From Oreocharis arfaki (lineage: Eukaryota > Chordata > Aves > Passeriformes > Paramythiidae), in contig VZRR01007600.1 of the NCBI GenBank assembly GCA_013398015.1, forward strand, positions 496,001 through 560,000: 64,000 bases of DNA, given 5' to 3'. The notes below the pieces were generated by a model. That model did no database searches, had not been told where the DNA came from, and saw only the letters and a program-made list of their open reading frames with translations. Shown in pieces: positions 13,023-24,924 of the stretch. Position 1 is the first letter of the stretch. Every line of letters begins with the position of its first letter. The position numbers and the translations under genes are program-made.

Positions 13023-13572
13023 TCATAAAATCATAGAACTGTTGAATCATAGAATCTTTGGGTGTGCAAAGGACCTTTAAGATCATCTATTCAAACTCCC
13101 TGCTATGGGCAGGGGCACCTTCCATTAGACCAGGCTGCTCAGAGCCCCATCCAGCCTGGCCTTGAACACTGCCAGGGGTGGGGCATCCACGACTTCTCTG
13201 GGCAACCCCTTCCAGTGCCTCACAACCCTCATAGTCAAGAATTTTGTCCTAATGTCTAACCTAAATCTACTCTCTTTCAATTTGAAGTCATTCCCTTTTG
13301 TCCTGTCACTCCAGGCACTGTAACAAGCTCTTCTTCAGCTCTCTTGTAGCTCCATTTAGGTACTGGAAGGGGCCCTAAAGTCTTCCCGGGGCCTTCTCCT
13401 CTCCAGACTGAACACCCCCAGCTCTCTCAGCCTGTCTTCATGGAAGTGCTCCAGCCCTCTGATCATCTTCATGGCCCCACCCTGGGCCCACTCCAGCAGG
13501 TCCGTGTCCTTCCTATGTTGGAGGGCCCAGAAAACAGTACTGCAGGTGGGGTCTCACAAAATCAGAGTAGAG
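13023..13572 (-). mobile_element. CR1 LINE, 5'-truncated 3' portion (about 550 bp)
   Basis: This is the best-preserved CR1 in the window. On the + strand it begins with a degenerate (ATAGAATC) tail at 13023-13056, which is the element's 3' end. It continues through the hallmark blocks for the avian CR1 3' untranslated region and the end of ORF2: AGGACCTTTAAGATCATC, CCTGGCCTTGAACACTGCCAGGG, GGGCAACCCCTTCCAGTGCC, CTCTCTCAGCCTGTCTTCATGG and CCACTCCAGCAGGTCC. It stops near 13572, where the similarity to CR1 is lost. Frames at 13062-13259 and 13440-13698 lie inside it and are not genes. CR1 copies by target-primed reverse transcription and typically truncates like this. Confidence 0.95.
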
Positions 13573-16405
13573 ATGTATCTAAATTTCTTCATGAAGGAAA
13601 ACAGGTTGTTTTTAAGCAGCATATTGAGAATCAGCTCAATATGTGACTTCAGTGATTTATTATTTAAACATTATTACTCAGAAACACGTCAGAGATAATG
13701 AGGCATTTTCATGTTCAAATAAACTTTAAATCATATTTTTCAAGCATAGCCTGCTATCTTTTCCTTAAGGGCATACTTGAATCAAATTAAGAAGCTGTCA
13801 GAACTGTGCGCAATTTGCTTAGTGCAGAATTAGGTAAAAACTGTGTATTACTAAACTCAAAAAACACAGATACCATGTTCTGGTACAAGTGTCATCTGTC
13901 TTTTCAAAAACAGAACATTAAAGCTGGACCAAACAGTGAGATGCAGAATCATGTTTTATAGGACTTTCTTTTCCTGTAGAAATTGAAGAAAAACCATTAA
14001 TAAAGCACCTAAATCAGTACGTATGCAAAAAAAAAAAGAGTCTGAAACAGCAGAAAAATGATGGGTTATCTTTGTTTGTTTGGGTTTCTGAGACAATAGG
14101 ATTCAATATAATAATATTTGCAAATGTCCCCAATCAAATACTATTATTTTCACAAAATAGAACTGGTAGTCTTTCCTGAATGCTCTGAAAGCTAAGATCA
14201 TCAGGCAGTCTCTTTATTCGACAACTGAGGCTTTATGAAGACTGTATGATATTGCTGGAAGAGTGAAGATGTTACCCCCAGCAATGATTCCCTCAGAATA
14301 ATAATTTAAAAAGCCACAATAATAATTTAGTATGATCTGGTTTTGTGTAATTCTGTGCTTTTTTTTTTTTTGCCCTGGGAATAAAGTCTTGAAACTCTGG
14401 GGTAGCTATCTATCCATTGTAGTTTTTATTCTCACCTGTGCTAATGATGATTAAAAGTCCAATGCATCTTAAAATTATGTATTTTTTATTTTATAGATAT
14501 AAATATATGTTTTGCCACAGAAATCCAATAACCAGTGTTTGGTCTGATTTGACACTTAGGTTGGAGTAGTCAGTAGTCCTTAAAGACTTCCTCTTAACTC
14601 ACACATGTATCAGTCCAAGCTTACTTTGAAAATACTGGCTGCAAAAATGTATTCTCTTCAAAATATTGATGAACAAAAGAGGGGAAAAAAGTAAACTAGA
14701 AACTTATGTGCTTCCTTTGGAAAAAAAAAATTGCCACGTGAAAAGAGTACAGCTGCCATGAAACAATAGAGTAATTTCAAATTTTAGAAGAGAAATTAAG
14801 GGGAATTGTGATGGGACAAAAAATAAAAAATCGTATTTAGCAGTGTAGTTTTGCATGAATGTTCCTTGGCAGCCTGTATTCTTACTTTTGCTAGCAAAAA
14901 TAGAATAAAGAATTCAACAACTGGTTTTTTTTAGATACTGGCATAAACTACTGCTATTTAGTACTACTTCAAAGGCATTGAACTTCAAAGTTATAGATTT
15001 TTCAGCCCCCATTCTGGCATCCTTCTTCCGCACCATCTTCTGCTCTTTGCTTGTTCTGTTTTTGAAATAAAAAATAATTCAAAAGTAAAAGGTGGAAAAA
15101 AAGTCTTCAAAATGTTGCTGTTTGGATGAATTTGCAGTTCTCTTGACAGCCCAGACATAATGTCTAGAGACAGTACCTTGCAGTTTTAAGACAGTATTTT
15201 GTAGTTCTTTGAAGGCTCTTAGTCCAATCTGATTAGTCGAGTTAGTTGTAGAGAATAAAAACATAGCATTCGTGAGTACTGAGAGACTCTTCTTTTTCCT
15301 CGATGAGCACATAAACTGCTCTTCCTGTGTGCCAGAAACTCTTGCATAACTCATCCTTTGCAGACTGTGGTCCTTACAAAGCAGCTGGAATTGGACACAG
15401 ATGCAAAGATATGATCAGATGCAAACACATAAGATGATAAAGTAGAAACCTGAAAGCTGAGAGGACCATAACACTGATATTTCTGTGGCTAAATACATGT
15501 GTCTTCTGCTAGTCAATAAACATGTGAAATCCCAGACATCTGCTCTGTCCTTACCCTCAAGGAGGAATACAAACTACTGCACCCCTTACTTCCCCTACAT
15601 CTACTTCTGGATATGCAAACATTTGTACTTTAGTACCAAATGTCGCAGGAAATTCAGAATACTGTGGCACAGGAAAAAATGAGGACCTAGGTGTTTCTAA
15701 TGCCTCAAATTCTCCTGTCCCTACAGATCAATGGAGTATAACCTAATTGACATGTGGGTTTATTGTAGTAATACTTACTGCATAAAGGATTGTTGCAAGG
15801 CAGCAACAACTTGAGTACACTGGGAGCTATCTACACACCAAGGTGTCTGTCAGTTTCTGAGTGAATGTTAAGATCCTGGCCTTAAAATCACATAAGAAGA
15901 ATAATCCCACCAATTTGAATGGGATTTTGAAAGAAACTCTGCATAAATAGGATAGAAATAAAACTGTTGGAGGTATTTTTGCACTTAGATGGTTATAATG
16001 AAGAGGAATATTTTAGTACCTGAGGATTATCATTGTGCTTTGTGCTAAGATCCACAAGGCTATTAATTAGGGTACTTCAGTCTGTTTACAGCTTGAGATG
16101 AAAATGACCTGCCAGTCATTGTCAGCCGTTGTCAGAATTTGCCAGCTGTTGCCTCCTGCATCCACCGTGGCTACCAGCTTTGCCTACCTCTGCTGCTACA
16201 CAGGCTTTCTGAGGAAAATGCCAAAATGTGTTTATAATATTTAGTCCAGTACTTCGTTTAATGCTAGCCCGAATCCTGAATATGTGGGATGTTTTCAGAA
16301 AAAAAGCATTGTCCCCACACTTCTCTTCTTCTTTTCCATGAGGATTTTGTGTTGGCAAAGGCCATAAAGGCTCTAGGGACCTCATAAAGCCTAGGCATCA
16401 GAGCC

Positions 16406-16423
16406 AAACAAACAAACAAACAA
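16406..16423. repeat. (AAAC)n microsatellite
   Basis: About 4.5 perfect AAAC units. It is short and unremarkable. Confidence 0.85.
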
Positions 16424-16439
16424 GGCAAAAGAGAAAAGG

Positions 16440-17000
16440 CTTTGCACCTCCATCCCGTATTGGAGGTTTAGGTGCTCTAGGTGGTCTATATGCTCCAGAG
16501 CCTGACTGTGCAGCTTTCCCTTCTCCATCAGATCTGGCAGACACCAGTTGTGGTAAGCAAGGATGGAACCAACTGGGTTAGTGGGCACATACCCATCCAG
16601 AAGGGTAAAACCAGCTCTGGGATAGGCAGCTCCATTTCCCTAAGAGGGAATAAAGCAAGAACAAAGGCTTGGGAAGATCATGCCTGAGGCCAGGTGCTGC
16701 AGCCCCATCTTCCTGCGCAGGCACCCAGGCTTTGGGAGTCAGCTGACAGAGAGCGCGAGGCCCTGGAAGGTCCAGCCTGTGGCAGGGAACACAACAAAGG
16801 CATTGAGTTAAGCTCAATCGTCCTACTGCCAAGCTGCACCACAGACATTGCTCTATCTGGGATTCCCCTGCTTGTGTGCTGGGGTGACAGCTCTGAGGAA
16901 GTTCAGTCTCACTTTCTCCTCCTGAGTAAAAGATCAGCAGCTCAGAAATGGAGATATAAACCATTCGATGTAAGTGAAGTAAAAGTAAAGTAAAGTAAAA
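16440..17000. other. GC-richer block with overlapping long frames, unassigned
   Basis: The block carries a 173-codon frame on the - strand (16578-17099) and 68- and 99-codon frames on the + strand. The predicted - strand peptide starts with a hydrophobic, aromatic-rich stretch encoded by AT-rich DNA, then Pro/Ser/Cys-rich sequence. It has no motif I recognise and no supporting splice or start signals. A 6-bp inverted repeat, ATTGAG / CTCAAT with a 5-base loop, lies at 16802-16818. A decayed LTR or an old processed exon are possible; neither is shown. Confidence 0.25.
16977..17000. repeat. Short (AAAGT)n-like repeat
   Basis: Four to five imperfect AAAGT units lie between GAAGTAAAAGT and TAAAAC. 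Confidence 0.7.
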
Positions 17001-18576
17001 CAAGAACAACGGGACAAAATAGAAGACAGAATATACTTTCTCTAACCAGTCTGGTGGCTGAAAAAATCTGCTTAAGAAATCTACAGAGGTTGAAATCAAA
17101 CTGTGGCTATATATACCTCCATTTTGAGAAATTGCTTTAGAAGAATGGGTTTTTATGTCTTTAATTTTCTCAAGATATTAAAGTGTTGTGCTGTTGTCCT
17201 AGTTCCTGCAAGAGACTGCTGCAAACTTAATACAATTGCCAGTGTTGGAAATTGCCCAGGCATAAGTAAAATAAGAGTCAGTAAGGGATCTTGTAGTCCA
17301 TTTTTTTTCTGACCCTCTCTAGGCCTTCATTTTGTGAGATTGAAAGATTTCTCCGAGTGTATTAGCTGAAACATATCTTGAAATTATGAAGTACCCACCT
17401 TCCTTGTGCTCATGACTTGCTATTTCTAAGAGGAGAACTTGTCTAATTGTAGAGGTTCGTCATAGGTATCTAGGTGTAATCCCTCACCCGAAAAAGGGAA
17501 AAAGATATAAGGAAATGGAAGCTTTTAACTTTTTAGATATGTATTCTCACATATTTTCACAAGTGAAATAAATTTGAGTAGTTGGTAATGCAAGTTTGAT
17601 TCATCCCATCAAAAAAAAAAATCAAGACTTGAGGTTTTATTGAGAGAAAAATAAAGAATAAAAAGAGGATAATTTTTATTTCTGCTGCAGCAATGAGGAC
17701 AAGCTGCTCTAAGCTGCTTTAGTGGAGTAGAGGAGACTGTCAAAAGTCAGGCAATTTGCTAACAATCTTTCCTGGCTTCTGCTAAGTACCACAGAACACT
17801 ACATAGGTTAGATGGTAATTTAGATCAATCCATGAGCTGAAATGTAGACAATTACTCCAACAGCACCATTAATAATTGTTCTGCATTGTGTGCAATCTGA
17901 CAGCGACTCTCTCAGACACCCCCATCTTCACAGTGCTAGGTACTGCCAAGGAAAAAACCAGAAAGGCCAGCTCTGGTTTGAACAAAGAGCTTGCTGATAA
18001 TTTCTGAGCTTACCAAGAATCATGGAAATTTCAGGAAAGGCCACAAGATATGCCAATTCATTCTACCATTAATTTGTCATTGGGACTTTACAGCCTGTTC
18101 CATACATTTTCTGCAGCTCTGGAAAATTGAGGACAAAGGAAGTAAATTGCATGTGAACATTCAAAAGGACACATTAATTGATACATCAAATCCATCAAAT
18201 ACTACCCCGAAGCCCTTTAGCTGGGCTGTACATCGGGCTTAGAGCAGCTTCCACTTGAAAGCACGAAGTGAACACTGCCAACTCGCTCCCCACAGCGAGC
18301 ACAGTGCCCTTTGTGGTTGGTTCTGAAGAGAAACACGAGCTGGGATCTGGCAGATAGAGGTTTGGATGAATTTGTTGATCCGAAGAACTTGTTAAATTGT
18401 GTCCCAAGAGAATGAGCATCTTTCCACTAGATGTATTCACTATTACATCTAGGCAGGTGTGGGGCTCTGGATATCCCTGCCTGCAGGCATCGTCACCACT
18501 GGAAGAGTCTTTTGGTTTTGCTCAGTCTCCCTACTACAGAAAGGGTGACTCTAATTAACCTTAGACTCTAAATACT

Positions 18577-18624
18577 GAAAAAACAAACAAACAAACAAAC
18601 TCCAACAAATTTAAAAAAAAAAAA
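18577..18624. repeat. (AAAC)n plus poly-A tract
   Basis: Five perfect AAAC units (18581-18600) are followed after ten bases by a run of 12 A. This could be a decayed retroposon tail, but no element body is recognisable upstream or downstream. Confidence 0.8.
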
Positions 18625-21600
18625 TTAGTTGAGATCCCATACATTCAAGAGCCTTCTAAAGTCCATAATGGTTTGTTTCTGCCATGGTATTTTATAAAAG
18701 TCTCTAAGGCAGAAACAGTCTGAGGTTTATGTGTACTACCGTGAATGCCCAGTGGTCTAGTAGAGCTCCTGGATGTTTTTATCTTTAAGAGATGTGGTTC
18801 ACTCTAACATTCACAGTGGAAAGGTCAAGTGGCCGTCCTGCGAGCACAGTCCCACTGGCTACAAAATTTAGAATACAAATTGCAGTTTTATTTGATCCGA
18901 GCATGGATGCAGGTGAGTCAGAGTATTGATGAGGAGAGACAGTATGTACTTTGACTGTTTGCTGCATTTATTTCTGACATTCAAAGGGTGATAGCTTATC
19001 TTCTTACAAGGGCCTACTTATATCATAAATCAATAAGAAAAAGGAAAGCGCCAACCCCATTATTTGTATTTACTACAAATAGCTTGGCCCAGGTTAACAA
19101 ACCAGTCAGTTGGATATACAGCTTCAATTTTTCAACTGTTAGTGTTCACAAATATTAATATCATTATTTCTAAGTACTGTGTGGGATATGGTGGGGCTTC
19201 TCTCTATAATTAGACAAGAAAACAGCCATAATGGCTGACACATGGATAGCAATAATTAGCCGTGGTTTTAAATTTAAGTAATCTAAGTGGTTAAAATGAA
19301 TGGAATTAATGGGCTAGTGCTTATCAAAAAAAGTAAGGCTTAAATTTTGAGTTATCTTACTAAATAACTGTATGCAGCCAGTATTTGGTGACTTGTGTAG
19401 TCACTGAAAATCTAAGCTGCTACAGCTACTAGAGACAGGCAGTTTTTGAAGGGTTCAAGTTGCAGTCAATATTAAAAGAAAAGCACCTGAGCCACTGCAA
19501 AAGAAATTTAGTTACCTCACTGACCACAGGAGGAGGGATTCTGAATGTGACTGTCTACACCTGCCCTTATCGCCACAACCAAGGAAAAAAGGGATAATGA
19601 AACTCAGCCTAATCACAAATAAGAGTGCAGACATTACTCTTGTGATACCCTGAAAAGATGTAAGTTATAGTCTCTAACAAACATTGCCATTTATTTCAGA
19701 TTAAAGGTCAGAATAAAGGGTGTATATTTCAGGGAGGAGAGAATATACTCTTTTAAATGCTTTCCATTGCTCAATGCTGCAAGACAGAATAATCTCGCTG
19801 CTCAGTATGACCCTTCTCATATTTTTTTAGACAAAGCAGTGAATGGAAAGAAAACTTTATACTCTTTAGTACTGCTTACTGCCTTTTAAAAAGAGGAGGT
19901 GATATATTAGCAAACTGCCTGTGTGTTTAGTACTACACAGCTTTTTGGTGATTGATGGCACAGGGAGTAGGTTCTTTGGGCCTAGCGCTGAGTGGCAAAT
20001 TAAGAAAATTTTCCTGTACTAAATAACAGTAAGAATTTATAGTGGATCAGTTTGACTGCACTATGTATATACGTTATACAGAAATGAAATTACTACTGTC
20101 TATTTCCAATGCAAAAGACAAATTAATTCAGTTTAACTTATTTCATATTAAAAGAATGGTCTCCCACAAGGATTGGGTTTAGTTTAATCAGTCTATTCCA
20201 GAAACTAATTCTGATCAACTTCTTTGAATGTCTTCAAAGCCCTTTCTTATTAATGATTAGGTATATAAAAACATTGCAGTGTATTCAATATATCAAAATC
20301 AATAGTGAAATCTATCTAAGTAATTAAAAGCAAGAAGTGTCTATCTTAAAATAATATTGGATGTAGGAATATACAGGTAGCAAAATGTTGTAACAGTTCA
20401 GTGGCTATCTTCAGCAGAGTTTAGGCCATCACTGCCTCAATGAATGTCAAGAAACTTGGTTTACTGACAAAATCTCTCATATGGCTGTGCCACTGAGAGT
20501 CTGTGGAATAAAACTGCTTTTTCATTTGCTCCCTGAGGGCGTCTGATCTCTCCCCACAGCCGGGAGAGAAGCAAATATGATGACCTGTTTGCTGTCTGCC
20601 AACCAGTTCGTTCACAATTGACCTGCAGGGAAGTTCTTCCCATAGAAGGAAGATTAATTCTTTTTTTTCCCATTTTCTGTGAGGTTTCTTTAGACACCTG
20701 CTAATCTTGCTTTATATGTCACTGTGTCTTTGCCAGCCTCTTGACCTGCCCTTCTTGCACAGCCTGACAGGAGAGGAAGGTGTTTGACCATGGAGACTGC
20801 TGCTCTGCCGGGTCAAACAGGCTCTACCACTGCCTTGTGTGTGATGCATGAATGTATCTGCTTTGGCCTGCTGCTTGTGATTCAGGATCAGCGCAGAAAG
20901 CAGTTGCTTAATACTGCTTTTCCTGCTGGCTTTTTGAGAGTAACTTAACAGAAGTCTCCTACTTTATCCAAATTAATGCAGAAGTCCCTGTAGTCATTTT
21001 GCTCAGTGTTTACTTCATGGCTCACAGTCTGATTGATATTTTTGCCCTACTAACTTACTTGTAAAGACAGATTACTCTTGCATGCTATTTTGCTCACAGT
21101 AAAATAAAATATCACCTGCTTTTAAGAACACTTTGTTCTTGCTGCTTAAACTTCTCCTTTGGGTGTAATATTTCCAGACTAAAGAGAGTAACCTTTTTAT
21201 AGTTCTAATAGAATTTGAAAATACAGAGAAATGACTTATAGCTAGGAGTTCACAACTGTTATCCTTCTAATGGGGTGTCTGAGTCCACCATAGCTGTCAG
21301 TATGCAAGGACATATTCTTTCTGCTGTGAAAAAGGTAACTGATGCAACCCCATTTGATCAAAATTAACACTTTCCAGTTCATACTTTAAAAACTGTTTTC
21401 ATATTTTGATCAGGAAAAATTTGGATTAGGAAGAGTATTGGCACACTTATCTTTTAACAGATTTTGAATTCTAATAATTTCTGGCCCAACTGTAGAGGTG
21501 TCGTACCGCTTTCTGCTAAAGTATGGACTCCTGGTTTTTATTTCTCCAAGACACACATGTTCTGACATGATCTTTAGAAGTATGACCAAGTCAACAAGTT

Positions 21601-23797
21601 TGACTTGCATTCAGTATATGGGATGAATTTTACATCACCGAATGCAAAGTTCAACATTTTTATTAAAGCAAAAAATTTGTCAAAACAATAAGAGATTTTA
21701 AGGAGTTTCAGCCATCAGGGTTTTCTGAAGTCATCTTGCGTTATACTCTTCAGGGAGCTGCAACCCATGGTGGCAGCTTGAGAATAAAGCAGGATTGGTC
21801 CTCGTCTGTGTGGCTCAGGAAGACGCTTCAAATACTTCCCGTCGTTATAACTTGGGTTATAATGATAATTGAGCCCTATTATTTACTTGTGTTGCTGAGT
21901 CACACGCTGGAGCTCTACAATAAAGAAGATTTCAGATACTGAGAAGGTAATTGGATTTTAACTTCTCAGGATGTTTTCTGAATTTTTTTCACTCCTGTTG
22001 AGACCCAGTCTTTGCCAGGCCTTATATAGCCCCATTTTGTAGTCCTATGTGAAGAAGACAGCAACTCATAGGTAATGACTCCTGTTAAATGGTTGAGCCT
22101 TCACTGGGCAGCTGAGACAGCAGGGAGATAAAAGCCAACCAAGGGAAGAAAGAGGGGAGGAAAGTTCTCCCTCATGATGAGCAGGGGGCCAAACTGTCGC
22201 TGCTCTAACAGTGGTTGGTTGCTGCCCTCTTTCTGGAGCACTGTGTCTGCTTCACTGACATTGCAAGAGGTTTCACGGCAACTGTTCCTTGTTTTTAGCA
22301 GAAGACAGTAGCTTTGTTCCAGTGCATGCTTTCCTGGGCAATGGGCTCTGCTCCCTGTGCTGCAGAGGCTGGATGACCCTGCAGACATCCAGATGCTGAG
22401 TGCAGTGCCCCATGCACAGCATCAGTGCTGCAGAGATGCTCAGTCACAGCCTCAGATGTGGAGCTGTTAAACTGGCAGCAACTCCAGGCAGGTTGCTTTT
22501 TGGCAAAACTACCCTCATAACATGTACTTTTGCTTGTGGCTGCTGAAGTCTCCAAGTTCTTAATTGCTTGTTATTTCTTCCCTCCTCAGAAGAAGAATTC
22601 TGAGCATTACAGGCAACAGGCCTTTCCTGTTGATTCTGTTCAAACTCATAAGCAATCAGAATGTAGTAATCAAATTTACTGACTGCCAGGCAACATTGAA
22701 TTCTGCAGTCAAGTAAAGGTTACAACAGTCACTATATAAGCAAGTACTCTAATACTATAATTTCTTTTATAACTTCTGGATGAACTGAACTTCAAGAACT
22801 TGTTTAAAAGTGATGAATGCTTGACTCCTTTGGGTATCACACTGTGGCCCAACTGGTTCAAATGTTGTTATTAGTCCAAGTCTTGTTATTTTTCGTATTA
22901 GTGTATTTTAATGCAAATAGTTGTTTCAGAAAGGCTCAGAAGACTTAACTATGCATGTCTGTAAACCAAAAGAATAGCACTGCATGCTGTTTTGTAAAAG
23001 AGGCTTGGACCAGAGGTTAAAGTTAGCCATAAGGAGGTTAATTTGTTGGTTGGATTGAAGGTATTATAACAGAAATCTTGTTGTGAAAACTAGGCAGGTG
23101 ATACAGAAATTAAGGAGAGGACATGGAAGGTTTTATGGTTTTACTTTCAGCAACTGCTTGGGGTACATACAAGGCATAAGCAACTGGCACAGAACAAACC
23201 AGGGTTATTTGAAGATGGAGATTTTTGTTTATTACAAACAGAACTAACTAGATGTTTTACATGAGACAATTCACACCAAGCATTGGAAGTCTTTCCTATC
23301 ATGATTTTTGATGAAGTGTAGAGCAGTATAATAAATATTAATACTTAGAGGCAGCAAATTTTAGAATTATCTGTGCTTCAGGGCTGACTGAAAGAGATTA
23401 GAGTAACATTAGAAATATCTGTTTCTAAAAATAGTCATGTGTCTTAAAGATTCCTCTTGCAGAATATCTTCATCCTCCCTTACAAGGCCTTCAAACATTT
23501 TAACTCGTAAATGATAATAGATATAACTATCTTCTTGCAAGGACAGTTCAATAAAACAACCTGTGAAGTCTCACGGAGCTAGTCATCCACAGTAACTTTT
23601 ATAATGGAAAGATTTATCGTATGTCTGAGTAGTCATCCCTTTCTATTTTGTATGTTTTACCTCCTCCTAAAACAAGAGGTCTACTTGATGTGTACAGGAT
23701 GGTGACACTGTAGCAACACGGTGTAATTGGTAACAGCCTGTAAACATACTGACTTTGTAAATGTTAATAAAAAACAGCCTGGTGCCAGCATGAGTAG

Positions 23798-23885
23798 GAT
23801 GATGATGAGGAGGAGGAGGAGGAGGAGAAGGATGAAGGAGAAAGAGAAGGAAGAGGAGGAGGAGCAGGATGATGATGATGATGGG
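23798..23885. repeat. Purine-rich GAT/GAG trinucleotide microsatellite
   Basis: A nearly uninterrupted purine tract on the + strand: GAT units, then GAG units, a mixed GAA/GAG middle and GAT units again. The opposite strand is pyrimidine-rich. Frames through it encode only Arg, Glu, Asp or Pro/His runs and are artefacts of the repeat. Long homopurine tracts of this sort can form triplex structures; that is an inference here. Confidence 0.95.
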
Positions 23886-24796
23886 CAAGTTTATCAAGTT
23901 GTAGGCTTGGCTTTCTTTTCTCCTGTCCATTACAGACAAAGCAGATTCTCCTCCTTTGGTGACACGGATTTGGAGGTAGGGTCTTGGCTTATTAAGGTTA
24001 CAAATGGTTTATTCAGAGATAATCAGTGATTAATAATTGTCGATAGCAAGCTGTGAATTTCTGCCGTATGTTTTACACATCTTAGCAGAAAATGCTTGAA
24101 GTCTGTGATAGCCAGCCTTTTGGCCAAGAAAGTACCAACGTTTTTGTGTGGCAGAAAAGAGTCACATGCCCTTGTATGTTCCCACTGTGGCCGGAGCAGG
24201 ACCATGCACATGGGCATATGCTGGTCCATCCAGTGGAGCAGGGCTGCCACCCTTCCCTGGGGCTCTGGGCAGCTACAGGACCGAGGCTGTCTCACAGAGT
24301 TGGGTTTGCAGTATGGTTTTCTTATGTGCTGCCTACACCAGGGAGGGAGGGTGTCTGGGGAGAGGCAGCTACCAGCCAGCAACATTCACATTTTTCTCCT
24401 GGTCCCCATCCATCCTGGGAGACCTCTGGGAGTGAGCGGATGGGCTCTAGACTTGCAGAATTCCCTGTCAACAGCAGCCCAGGTTGAGACACTGACTCTC
24501 CATGAATCCTTTGGGATTTCCAGTGAAATTTATTGCTGCTGGTTATTCCCTAAACCAGACAGATTGTTCTGTTACTATTCTTTAAAATCAATTTTAAATA
24601 CACATTAAAAATAGAAACTTAAATATGACCCTTAGTTGCTACAGCATTGTCTTCCTATTCCCACAATATGTAATACATTAATCAGATCAGTCTGCTGTAT
24701 TGTGATTCATAAAGTCACCTGTCAAAATGAATGCAGACATTAAACTTTTTGCTTATTACACTTATTTGTTTCAATTAGATTTTCTACAATGATTGC
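23886..24796. other. Unassigned stretch containing a GC-richer block
   Basis: The 24090-24500 part is GC-richer and is open on several frames: 170, 131 and 95 codons on the + strand and 120 on the - strand. All overlap the same bases, so at most one could be real. None has a family motif I recognise. The rest is AT-rich DNA. Confidence 0.4.
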
Positions 24797-24924
24797 AAGG
24801 CCAGTTTAGGCAGGATTTTGAGCACTCTGATTTAGTGGGAGGTGTCTCTGCTCACAGCATGGGAGGGTTGGAGCTAGACGATCTTTAAGGTCCCTTCCAG
24901 TTCAAACCATTCTATGATTCTATG
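24797..24924 (+). mobile_element. CR1 LINE fragment, 3' end
   Basis: The + strand reads AAGGCCAGTTTAGGCAGG, TTTAGTGGGAGGTGTC and GATCTTTAAGGTCCCTTCC and ends in ATTCTATGATTCTATG, the classic avian CR1 3' end with two 8-bp tail units. It is a heavily 5'-truncated copy of about 128 bp. Confidence 0.92.

Larger units (their letters stand above)
13573..23797. other. Long unassigned non-coding stretch
   Basis: About 10.2 kb with no gene or element I can name. It holds AAAC microsatellites (16406-16423, 18577-18624), a short AAAGT run (16977-17000), a GC-richer block at 16440-17000 and several homopolymer A/T runs (for example 14033-14040 region and 14360-14371). Frames near 22101-22555 on the - strand overlap each other and have no recognisable domain. 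Confidence 0.55.

Noticed and set aside
13062..13698. Three + strand frames of 65-75 codons
   Set aside because: They mostly read the antisense strand of the CR1 fragment at 13023-13572.
23667..24029. Frames encoding poly-Arg/Glu/Asp or poly-Pro/His
   Set aside because: Pure artefacts of the GAT/GAG microsatellite.
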